Position numbers and translations under genes: made by a program
In this document: piece after piece, positions 1-5,481 of the stretch
How the letters are laid out: every line of letters begins with the position of its first letter
Numbering within the stretch: the stretch's first letter is position 1
Notes under the pieces: generated by a model
The model's database searches: none
The model's input: the letters and a program-made list of their open reading frames with translations, nothing else
What the model was told of the DNA's origin: nothing
DNA from: Acidilobaceae archaeon UBA158
Lineage (GTDB): Archaea > Thermoproteota > Thermoprotei_A > Sulfolobales > Acidilobaceae
DNA: 5,847 nt
Reading direction: 5' to 3'
Assembly: GCA_002506595.1 (NCBI GenBank)
Contig: DAXV01000002.1
Location: forward strand, 1-5,847

Positions 1-18
1 TAGACTTAATAAGAAAAT

Positions 19-80
19 AAATTTAAATGCAAAAACATAAATTAGATAAAGAAACATCCATATAAAAATTTAAATGCAAA
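19..80. repeat. 15-bp direct repeat upstream of psmB
   Basis: The 15-base sequence AAATTTAAATGCAAA occurs exactly at 19-33 and again at 66-80, with starts 47 bp apart. Each copy contains the palindrome ATTTAAAT and a TTTAAA box, and both are followed by a related AACAT...ATTAG stretch (34-45 and 84-91, with small gaps). The repeat is directly visible. Its meaning is inferred: either two tandem promoters or a pair of sites for a regulator that overlaps the TATA box. Confidence 0.7.
66..75 (+). promoter_or_regulatory. Probable TATA box of the psmB promoter
   Basis: TTTAAA lies at 69-74 behind an A-rich stretch that could serve as the BRE. Archaeal transcription usually starts about 25 bases downstream of the box, which would be near 96-98. 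That leaves a very short leader that just includes the GGTGGA ribosome binding site. The box centre is about 38 bases before the TTG start, nearly the same spacing as the box before the isomerase gene. The upstream copy (TTTAAA at 22-27) could be a second promoter. Position and motif are seen; promoter activity is inferred. Confidence 0.55.
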
Positions 81-97
81 GAAAACATTAGAGTTTT

Positions 98-103
98 GGT
101 GGA
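98..103 (+). promoter_or_regulatory. Ribosome binding site of psmB
   Basis: GGTGGA, complementary to the anti-Shine-Dalgarno end of archaeal 16S rRNA, stands 5 bases before TTG at 109. It fixes that start: no other in-frame start codon lies nearby upstream, and the resulting propeptide is a plausible length. Confidence 0.75.
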
Positions 104-108
104 TTGAA

Positions 109-741
109 TTGATATTATATGATAAAGACAATTCATTAAAGGCTTTCCATGGAACAACAACCGTTGGATTTATAACAAAAGATGCAGTCATTTTAGCTGC
201 AGATAAAAGAGCAACAGCAGGTACATTAATTGCTAGCAGGACAGTTAAAAAAATTGTTAAAATAACTGATTATGCAGCCATGACTATAGCAGGGTTAGTT
301 GCTGATGCACAAATGTTAGCAGATTCTATAAGAGAAGAGGCAAGGCTTTATGAGACTATGAATAAAAGAAAATTAACAGTTAAGGGAATGGCTACACTTT
401 TGGCAAATATATTGTTTTCAACAAAATATTATCCATATCTTGTCCAGCTAATAGTAGGGGGATATGATAACGAGCCAAGATTATATAATTTAGATTACTT
501 TGGTAGTATAACGGAAGAGAAAATGACATCTACTGGCTCAGGTTCTCCAGTTGCATTGGGTGTCCTTGAAAAAGATTATAGACTAGATATGAGTTTAGAT
601 GAAGCCATAAATTTAGCCGCTAAAGCTGTAAAAGCTGCAATTATGAGAGATTCTGCAACTGGAGATGGCGTAGACATAATTGCTATAACATCTGGGGGAA
701 TTAGAGAAAGTTTTATACCTCTCCAGCAACTCCTTTCTTAA
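109..741 (+). CDS. psmB: 20S proteasome beta subunit (active type)
   Basis: This is a subunit of the inner beta rings of the cytoplasmic 20S proteasome, an N-terminal threonine protease that degrades proteins delivered by an AAA ATPase. The 210-residue product has a 15-residue propeptide ending in HG; self-cleavage before Thr16 would expose the catalytic Thr1. In mature numbering Thr1, Asp17, Lys33, Gly47, Ser129 (in STGSGS) and Asp166 (in RDSATG) are all present, so the subunit should be active. Position 169, Ser in the Thermoplasma enzyme, is Thr here. Crenarchaea usually carry a second, often inactive beta subunit and an alpha subunit; neither is in this window. The start is TTG behind GGTGGA. 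The nuclease gene follows after 53 bases and may be co-transcribed. The identification is secure. Confidence 0.96.
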   Translation: MILYDKDNSLKAFHGTTTVGFITKDAVILAADKRATAGTLIASRTVKKIVKITDYAAMTIAGLVADAQMLADSIREEARLYETMNKRKLTVKGMATLLANILFSTKYYPYLVQLIVGGYDNEPRLYNLDYFGSITEEKMTSTGSGSPVALGVLEKDYRLDMSLDEAINLAAKAVKAAIMRDSATGDGVDIIAITSGGIRESFIPLQQLLS

Positions 742-756
742 AAGGATAAAGGGAAG

Positions 757-781
757 AAATTTTAGCAAAAATTTTATTTAT
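757..781 (+). terminator. AT-only inverted repeat plus T-rich tract after psmB
   Basis: AAATTTT (757-763) and AAAATTT (768-774) can form a 7-bp stem with the loop AGCA, followed by TATTTATT. This fills much of the psmB to aCPSF1 gap. An all-AT stem would be weak at high temperature and AT-rich DNA yields such dyads by chance. It could be a partial terminator, a promoter element of the next gene (the TTTTAG part), or nothing. Confidence 0.3.
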
Positions 782-783
782 TC

Positions 784-789
784 GGTGAT
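784..789 (+). promoter_or_regulatory. Ribosome binding site of aCPSF1
   Basis: GGTGAT is an exact match to the archaeal Shine-Dalgarno core and lies 5 bases before TTG at 795. It supports TTG as the true start. Confidence 0.8.
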
Positions 790-794
790 TTAAT

Positions 795-2825
795 TTGGAA
801 GAATCAAACCAAGAGAGATTGTTGTCAGGACAAAAATTAAGATCAATGATAGTAAGTGAAATATTAAAAAATGTTAGAGATGCAGAAATATCTAGCATAG
901 AATTTGAAGGACCTGAAATAGCTATTTATGTTAAAAATCCTCAATGGATTCTAGAAGGAGAGGAAAAAATAAAGGAATTGGCAAAACAGTTAAGGAAAAG
1001 AATGGTTATTAGGACAGATCCTAAGGCAAGAAAGCCTAAGGAAGCAACTATACAATATATAATGGAGAACACGCCTGAAGATGCAGGGATTGCACCAAGT
1101 GATATTCAATTCGATGAAGTATTAGGAGAGGTAAGAGTATTTGCAGATAAACCAGGAAAGCTTTTAGGTAAAGGGAAGCAGTTCAGGAATCAAGTATTAG
1201 CAAATACGGGATGGAGACTAGAAGTACAAAGGAAATCTCCATTGATTAGTAAAACTCTTGCTTCTGTTCTAGAATTATATATAAGAGCATCTGCTGAAAG
1301 AAAGAAAGCTTTAAGGGAAATTGGTGAAAGAGTTTATAGAGAAATGCTAGTAGGTCCAAGAAATATAAGAGTTTTAGGCTTAGGGAGCTTTGGAGAAGTT
1401 GGAAGATCTTCTATTTTGCTTGATACAGGAGAAAGCAAAATATTGCTTGATGCAGGTTTTGCTCAGAACGGTTATTCTGTAGATGCATATCCTCATTTTG
1501 ATGCACCAGAATTCAGATTAGAGGATTTAGATGCAATTGTAATATCTCATGCACATATGGATCACATGGGACTATTGCCTATATTATATAAATATGGATA
1601 TCGTGGTCCAACATATATGACTCCACCAACAAGAGATATAACTGTTTTAATGCTTAAAGACTTTATAGATCTTTTCGTTAAAGAAGGAAAAGAACCTCCA
1701 TTTACTATGAAAGATATAAATACTATGTTGACCAGAACAATTACAGTTAATTATAATGTAGTTACAGATTTATCTCCTGACGCAAAGTTAACCTTTTCAG
1801 ATGCAGGTCATATATTAGGATCAGCATTAACACACATACACATAGGCCAAGGCCTATTCAATTTGCTATATACTGGAGATATAAAATACTACAAAGCAAA
1901 GGAAGAAACTAATACAACAAGACTTCAGCCTCCTGCTAATACGGAGTTTCATAGAGTAGAGGCACTCATTATGGAAACAACTTATGGGGGAACGGAAACC
2001 GCTACTAGAGAAGAGGCTGAAGCTCAACTATTTGATTTAATTAAGAGAGTTTATGATAGAAAAGGTAAAGTCTTAATTCCAGTTATGGCAGTTGGTAGAG
2101 CTCAAGATATAATGGTTTTAATAAACAAAGCTCTGCAAGATAAAAAGATTCCTGATATGCCAATTTATATAGATGGATTAATATATGAAGTTACTGCAAT
2201 TTATACATCATATCCGGAATTATTAGCTAAGCCGATAAGAGATGAAATATTGCATAATGATAATAATCCCTTTATAGGACCCAATATGGTTTTTGTTAAC
2301 GATTCTAGTAAAAGAGATGAGGCAATATTTAGCGAAGGCCCAGCAATAATAATTTCTACAAGCGGAATGATGACAGGAGGACCTATTTTAGAATATTTTA
2401 AGAACTTGGCAGATAATCAAAACAATGCATTGGTATTTGTGAGCTATCAAGCTGCAGGAACTCTAGGTAGAAAAATTATAGAAGGTGAAAAAGAGATACA
2501 AATGATGGATGGAAATCAAATAAAAACAATAAAGGTAAACTTAGAAGTACAAAGAATTGAAGGGTTTTCAGGACACGCTAATAGAAGTGAGTTGCAGGGA
2601 TTTTTAAGAAGTTTAACCCCTAAGCCGAAAATTATAGTTCTAAATCATGGAGAACCTGGACAAACAATATCATTTGGGTTGCTTATAAAACAAAAATGGG
2701 ATAAACTAGGATTTGAGTCGGCTCCAGAGGTAATTTATCCAGAAAACCTTGAGGCTATAAGATTGTTTCCAAGAAATGTAAAGCTCCATTCAATGCTTAA
2801 TATTTTCCAACAGACCCAATCTTAA
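795..2825 (+). CDS. fttA: aCPSF1/FttA: KH-domain beta-CASP ribonuclease and transcription termination factor
   Basis: This is the archaeal homologue of the CPSF73 endonuclease. Studied members cut nascent RNA at U-rich sites and terminate transcription. The 676-residue product has two N-terminal KH domains (about 1-75 and 76-150), a metallo-beta-lactamase domain (about 190-390) and a beta-CASP insertion that returns to the lactamase fold near 590. The metal and catalytic motifs are complete: SHAHMDHMG (H252, H254, D256, H257), DAGHILGS (H339), YTGD (D362), motif A METTYG (E394), motif B SGHANRSE (H594) and motif C LNHGEPGQ (H618). The GXXG loop of the second KH domain reads GKGK (125-128), ending in Lys instead of the usual Gly. 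Most archaeal members have about 630-650 residues, so this one is slightly long. The next gene starts at or just after its stop, which suggests co-transcription. The family assignment is secure; the termination role is transferred from studied archaea. Confidence 0.96.
   Translation: MEESNQERLLSGQKLRSMIVSEILKNVRDAEISSIEFEGPEIAIYVKNPQWILEGEEKIKELAKQLRKRMVIRTDPKARKPKEATIQYIMENTPEDAGIAPSDIQFDEVLGEVRVFADKPGKLLGKGKQFRNQVLANTGWRLEVQRKSPLISKTLASVLELYIRASAERKKALREIGERVYREMLVGPRNIRVLGLGSFGEVGRSSILLDTGESKILLDAGFAQNGYSVDAYPHFDAPEFRLEDLDAIVISHAHMDHMGLLPILYKYGYRGPTYMTPPTRDITVLMLKDFIDLFVKEGKEPPFTMKDINTMLTRTITVNYNVVTDLSPDAKLTFSDAGHILGSALTHIHIGQGLFNLLYTGDIKYYKAKEETNTTRLQPPANTEFHRVEALIMETTYGGTETATREEAEAQLFDLIKRVYDRKGKVLIPVMAVGRAQDIMVLINKALQDKKIPDMPIYIDGLIYEVTAIYTSYPELLAKPIRDEILHNDNNPFIGPNMVFVNDSSKRDEAIFSEGPAIIISTSGMMTGGPILEYFKNLADNQNNALVFVSYQAAGTLGRKIIEGEKEIQMMDGNQIKTIKVNLEVQRIEGFSGHANRSELQGFLRSLTPKPKIIVLNHGEPGQTISFGLLIKQKWDKLGFESAPEVIYPENLEAIRLFPRNVKLHSMLNIFQQTQS
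1842..1857. repeat. GC-rich inverted repeat inside the aCPSF1 gene
   Basis: ATAGGCC (1842-1848) and GGCCTAT (1851-1857) are perfect inverted copies separated by AA. In RNA they would give a 6-bp hairpin with a CAAG loop. The site encodes part of the HIGQGLF segment between the motif-3 His and the motif-4 Asp. The arms are unusually GC-rich for this gene. Chance is a fair explanation. Confidence 0.4.
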
Positions 2826-2840
2826 TTGGGAAAATTCATT

Positions 2841-3698
2841 ATGTTTGAAGGTTGGCACATAAAAACAAAACATAATAATAAAGACATCATTTGGATAATC
2901 AAAGGATATGAACATCCAAAAGATGGTTTTATTTCAATACCTTATAGGATTTCTGGAGTAAGAATTAATGTTGATGAAATATATAATGAAATAAAGGATT
3001 ACTATCTATATTTAGACTGTGTTGGAAAAAAGGTACCTGTTGTAAAAAAAGATGAAATTCTAGAATATTATGATCCAGAAGAAATTTATCAAAAAAGTAT
3101 TAATATTTTGCCAAAAAATATTATAGAATTAATTAATTATCTTAAACCACAATATGTGGGGCTTATAGGAAGTTATGCATTAGGTTATCAAAAAAGCAGT
3201 AGTGATATAGATTTAATTTTATATGGTAATAATAGTGAAATTTACGAAAACCTTTTACAAATAAAAAGAAAGGGATTAATATTTAATTGCGTAGATAGAT
3301 ATGATAAAGTCTCAAATACAATGACGCGAAACGAATACAAGCTATTTGCTCAAAGAAGAGTTTTAGATTCTTGTTACAAAGGTATTCCATTTACTATTAG
3401 AATATTACGACAAATTTATTCAGATCAATGTAATAGTATTTATAAAACATTGGGAAGTTTTAAAGGGGAAATAGAGATTTATGATAATAAAGAAAATTTT
3501 TTGGTACCAAGTTTTTATTTAGCTCATAGCTTGGATTTAGGTAAAGTTGAAATAATGACATGGCATACCAGGTATATGGAACTTCCTCTAGGAAGATATT
3601 ATGTTGAAGGTATTATACAGCTTAATGTAAAAGACAATAAATTGATTATTGTACCAGATCAAGGTGGTAGAATTGATCCAATTGAGATATGGACATAA
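2841..3698 (+). CDS. Putative nucleotidyltransferase, Pol-beta fold (paralogue 1)
   Basis: The 285-residue product carries the signature of the Pol-beta nucleotidyltransferase superfamily: GSYALG (110-115) followed by SDIDL (121-125), where Asp122 and Asp124 would bind metal. A small N-terminal beta-rich part contains IKGYEHP, and the C-terminal part ends with LGRYYVEG and DQGGRIDPIEI. I see no signal peptide or membrane segment. A third catalytic carboxylate is not obvious: the strand where I would look reads FTIRIL. Substrate and reaction are unknown. It resembles predicted archaeal nucleotidyltransferases annotated only by motif. The start is uncertain: ATG 2841 gives an N-terminus matching the next gene, while TTG 2826, touching the aCPSF1 stop, would add five residues. 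Neither has a clear ribosome binding site, so translation may be coupled to the upstream gene. The second paralogue overlaps its 3' end by 26 bases. Confidence 0.78.
   Translation: MFEGWHIKTKHNNKDIIWIIKGYEHPKDGFISIPYRISGVRINVDEIYNEIKDYYLYLDCVGKKVPVVKKDEILEYYDPEEIYQKSINILPKNIIELINYLKPQYVGLIGSYALGYQKSSSDIDLILYGNNSEIYENLLQIKRKGLIFNCVDRYDKVSNTMTRNEYKLFAQRRVLDSCYKGIPFTIRILRQIYSDQCNSIYKTLGSFKGEIEIYDNKENFLVPSFYLAHSLDLGKVEIMTWHTRYMELPLGRYYVEGIIQLNVKDNKLIIVPDQGGRIDPIEIWT
3663..3668 (+). promoter_or_regulatory. Ribosome binding site of paralogue 2, inside paralogue 1
   Basis: GGTGGT lies 4 bases before TTG 3673, in the same arrangement as at the other genes here. It also forms the two glycine codons of the QGGR motif near the end of the upstream protein. 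It favours TTG 3673 over the longer frame starting at TTG 3649 and over TTG 3682. Confidence 0.6.
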
Positions 3699-4578
3699 TT
3701 CCACAATTATAACGAAGGACTTAATAATAGGGGTTGAGATTGGAATACAATCCCCTGATGAATTTATACCAATTATTCCAAAATATGTAGCTTGTGAAAA
3801 AAGTGCATGGAAAAGACATAATTTAAATTTTTGTAGGATATTATCAGAATATGGTCCTTATGGAATAAATGAAGCAATAAAAAACTCAAATATTAAAATG
3901 ATTTATGATCCTGTATATAGATCTCCAATGCCTTATGTTAAGAAAGAGAGCATACTTATATATAATAATCCTAAAAGCGTATTTAAGGAAAATTTTTTGA
4001 ACTCCTCAAAAGCTTTTAAATATAATGAAGAGTCCATATTTGACTTAATAAATGACCTTGATATAGATAATATAGGAATTACAGGGTCTTATGCTTTAGG
4101 AATGCAATATGAGAATTCAGATATTGACTTAGTTATTTATGGAGAAAAAAATTCTGAACTTTTTTATAATATTTTTATAAATAAATCGAAAATAATTGAG
4201 TGTAAAAATATTTTTGGAGGTGTATTTATAAATGGGCCATGCATACAATGGAGAAGAGGTATGTATAAAAACAAGGTATATAGTTGGATAGGTGTGCCAG
4301 AAAATATTGCATCTCATTGCAAGGCTTTAGATAATTATAATAGAATAGAAATCCCTAATAAAGTAATGAATTTAGACATAAAAATACCAGAAGGCCAAGT
4401 TAGCGCATTACTATATCCGCCATGTGTAAAAGACGCTAATGGGAGATATATAATATCCTTTGAATATAATGCAGGCTATTTATTTTATCGAGGAGGAAAT
4501 CTAAAAATTTCTGGGCTATCTAATGATAAAATGATTGTTATAGGAACAAGGGAATATCCAGGCAAGATATCAATATAA
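3673..4578 (+). CDS. Putative nucleotidyltransferase, Pol-beta fold (paralogue 2)
   Basis: The 301-residue product is a diverged copy of the protein encoded just upstream, with the same layout. An N-terminal region has the pattern LRYGHNSTIITKD...IPKYV. The nucleotidyltransferase signature GSYALG (138-143) plus SDIDLVIYG (149-157) follows, with Asp150 and Asp152 as likely metal ligands. The C-terminal beta-rich part ends with GTREYPGKI. As in its neighbour, no third carboxylate is evident (the matching strand reads VYSWIGV), so activity is uncertain. No membrane segment is seen. The chosen TTG start has GGTGGT in front and overlaps the previous gene by 26 bases in another frame, implying coupled translation. 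TTG 3682 is the main alternative. Both paralogues look more AT-rich than their flanking genes and are rich in Ile, Asn, Lys and Tyr. An inverted repeat and T-rich DNA follow the stop, so the unit probably ends here. The function is unknown. Confidence 0.78.
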   Translation: MIQLRYGHNSTIITKDLIIGVEIGIQSPDEFIPIIPKYVACEKSAWKRHNLNFCRILSEYGPYGINEAIKNSNIKMIYDPVYRSPMPYVKKESILIYNNPKSVFKENFLNSSKAFKYNEESIFDLINDLDIDNIGITGSYALGMQYENSDIDLVIYGEKNSELFYNIFINKSKIIECKNIFGGVFINGPCIQWRRGMYKNKVYSWIGVPENIASHCKALDNYNRIEIPNKVMNLDIKIPEGQVSALLYPPCVKDANGRYIISFEYNAGYLFYRGGNLKISGLSNDKMIVIGTREYPGKISI

Positions 4579-4579
4579 T

Positions 4580-4614
4580 AAATACTTTATAGTATTTTGA
4601 TTTTATATTTATTA
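4580..4614 (+). terminator. Inverted repeat and T-rich tract after paralogue 2
   Basis: Two bases after the stop, AAATACT (4580-4586) and AGTATTT (4591-4597) form a perfect 7-bp dyad with the loop TTAT, followed by a T-rich stretch to 4614. This is a reasonable end for the four-gene unit. Archaea terminate mainly at T-rich sequence, and aCPSF1/FttA acts on U-rich transcripts, so the T-rich part may matter more than the stem. The dyad is seen; the function is inferred. Confidence 0.45.
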
Positions 4615-4732
4615 AGTTATGTATATTAAAAATATTTTTATATTTTATAATGATCAAATTTTTATTGAGTAAATGAAAGATTTAAGCTTTCTTTTATGAA
4701 ATAAAAAACTAGTTAAAATATAAAATAAAAAC
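4615..4732. other. AT-rich intergenic DNA with small dyads
   Basis: No gene is visible here. It holds the perfect palindrome TAAAAATATTTTTA (4627-4640), a T-rich stretch (about 4635-4665), and a short dyad GAAAG/CTTTC (4675-4679 and 4687-4691) with a 7-base loop followed by TTTT. These could be further termination signals or regulator sites for the isomerase gene. At this base composition they could also be chance. Confidence 0.4.
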
Positions 4733-4738
4733 TTATAA
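4733..4738 (+). promoter_or_regulatory. Probable TATA box of the isomerase gene
   Basis: TTATAA is centred about 38 bases before TTG 4774, nearly the same distance as TTTAAA before psmB. Transcription would start near 4760 and give a leader of about a dozen bases containing GGTGAG. An A-rich stretch precedes it. An alternative box lies at 4713-4725 (TTAAAATATAAAA). Activity is inferred from motif and spacing. Confidence 0.5.
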
Positions 4739-4763
4739 TCTGCCCTAAATAAAAATAATAAAT

Positions 4764-4769
4764 GGTGAG
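4764..4769 (+). promoter_or_regulatory. Ribosome binding site that sets the isomerase start
   Basis: GGTGAG lies 4 bases before TTG 4774. It overlaps the in-frame ATG at 4762, so that ATG and the GTG after it would have no usable Shine-Dalgarno of their own. This makes TTG 4774 the preferred start, unless the mRNA is leaderless from 4762. Confidence 0.6.
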
Positions 4770-4773
4770 TTCT

Positions 4774-5394
4774 TTGGATAATGAAAATCAAAATCATACA
4801 GCACTAATGGCAATGAGAGAGATAGCAAACTTTGCTATAAAAGCATCAGAAGTTATTGATACAAAAGAAGTAGATAATTTTGTTAGCATGCTTATTGAGA
4901 CATATAATAAAAAGGCAAAGGTTTTAGTAATGGGTGCAGGAAGAAGTGGATTAGTTGGAAAGGCTTTTGCTATGAGACTACTCCATATGGGTTTTAATTC
5001 TTATGTTTTGGGAGAAACAATAGTACCAAGTATTTCTAAGGGTGATTTAGCAATTGCAATTTCAGGATCTGGAAGAACTCAACTGATTGTAGATGCCGCT
5101 GATGCAGCTAAGAAGGTAGGATCTAGAGTTATTGCTTTAACAACTTTTCCTGACTCTCCTCTTGGTAGTATAGCAGATGTAATTGTCAAAATACCAGGAA
5201 GATCTAAGATTAGTAAAATGGATGATTATTTTGCTAGGCAAATATTAGGTTTGCATGAACCATTTGCCCCGCTTGGAACATTGTTTGAAGATACTACGAT
5301 GATATTCTTAGATGGAGTTGTTTATCATTTAATGTCTAAACTTAATATTAGTGAAGATGAGATGCGCAATAGGCATGCTAATGTAGAATTTTAA
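4774..5394 (+). CDS. hxlB: 6-phospho-3-hexuloisomerase (SIS domain)
   Basis: This cytoplasmic enzyme interconverts 3-hexulose 6-phosphate and fructose 6-phosphate. In archaea lacking the oxidative pentose phosphate pathway, it works with 3-hexulose-6-phosphate synthase in reverse to make ribulose 5-phosphate and formaldehyde. The 206-residue product is a single SIS domain of normal length. It shows the phosphosugar-binding loop GAGRSGLVGKAFAMRL (54-69), YVLGET (77-82), SGSGRT (97-102), then APLGTLFEDT (165-174, Glu172) and the C-terminal RHANVE (200-205, His201), which match the family well. The second loop has Arg where the Methanocaldococcus enzyme has Glu (SGSGET); I believe Arg is usual in crenarchaeal members but could not check. 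The start at TTG 4774 rests on GGTGAG; ATG 4762 would add four residues. The gene has its own promoter region and no synthase partner beside it. Confidence 0.92.
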   Translation: MDNENQNHTALMAMREIANFAIKASEVIDTKEVDNFVSMLIETYNKKAKVLVMGAGRSGLVGKAFAMRLLHMGFNSYVLGETIVPSISKGDLAIAISGSGRTQLIVDAADAAKKVGSRVIALTTFPDSPLGSIADVIVKIPGRSKISKMDDYFARQILGLHEPFAPLGTLFEDTTMIFLDGVVYHLMSKLNISEDEMRNRHANVEF

Positions 5395-5416
5395 TTTTAA
5401 AAATTATTTTATTTTC
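5395..5416 (+). terminator. T-rich tract after the isomerase gene
   Basis: TTTT at 5395-5398, then TTATTTTATTTTCT at 5404-5417, directly follow the stop codon without a stable stem. This is typical of archaeal oligo-T termination and a plausible U-rich target for the aCPSF1/FttA factor encoded in this window. Confidence 0.4.
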
Positions 5417-5446
5417 TAAAAATAAGGTAAAATTAATAATTCTACG

Positions 5447-5452
5447 TTTAAA
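5447..5452 (+). promoter_or_regulatory. Possible TATA box of the Glu-His protein gene
   Basis: TTTAAA is centred about 32 bases before TTG 5482, so transcription would start very close to the ribosome binding site, giving an almost leaderless mRNA. A second candidate, TTAATA at 5433-5438, would give a longer leader. I cannot decide between them. Confidence 0.35.
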
Positions 5453-5471
5453 ATTAAATTAATGAAAAATG

Positions 5472-5477
5472 GGTGTT
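5472..5477 (+). promoter_or_regulatory. Ribosome binding site of the Glu-His protein gene
   Basis: GGTGTT lies 4 bases before TTG 5482, matching the spacing at the other genes in the window. The longer frame from GTG 5473 would use the Shine-Dalgarno itself as start codon, so TTG 5482 is preferred. Confidence 0.6.
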
Positions 5478-5481
5478 AGAA

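Noticed and set aside
104..112. Tiny TTG-AAT-TGA reading frame overlapping the psmB start
   Set aside because: It is only 2 bases from GGTG, too close for initiation, and codes for two residues. Chance explains it.
713..898. 61-codon open frame on the - strand across the psmB-aCPSF1 junction
   Set aside because: It overlaps the ends of two well supported genes and the aCPSF1 ribosome binding site, with no motif of its own.
4129..4317. 62-codon open frame on the - strand inside paralogue 2
   Set aside because: It lies wholly within a supported coding gene, has no start signal and shows no recognisable motif.
2841..4578. One long gene split by a frameshift between the two paralogues
   Set aside because: Each half has its own complete nucleotidyltransferase signature, N-terminal and C-terminal parts, and the second has its own ribosome binding site. 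This is a tandem duplication, not a broken gene.
4579..4761. A small RNA gene in the intergenic region
   Set aside because: No C/D or H/ACA boxes, tRNA-like fold or GC-rich island was visible. The AT-rich dyads are better explained as termination or promoter DNA, or as chance.
4774..5394. Other SIS-domain enzymes such as arabinose-5-phosphate isomerase or glucosamine synthase
   Set aside because: There is no CBS pair or glutaminase domain, and the APLGTLFE and RHANVE motifs are those of 6-phospho-3-hexuloisomerase.
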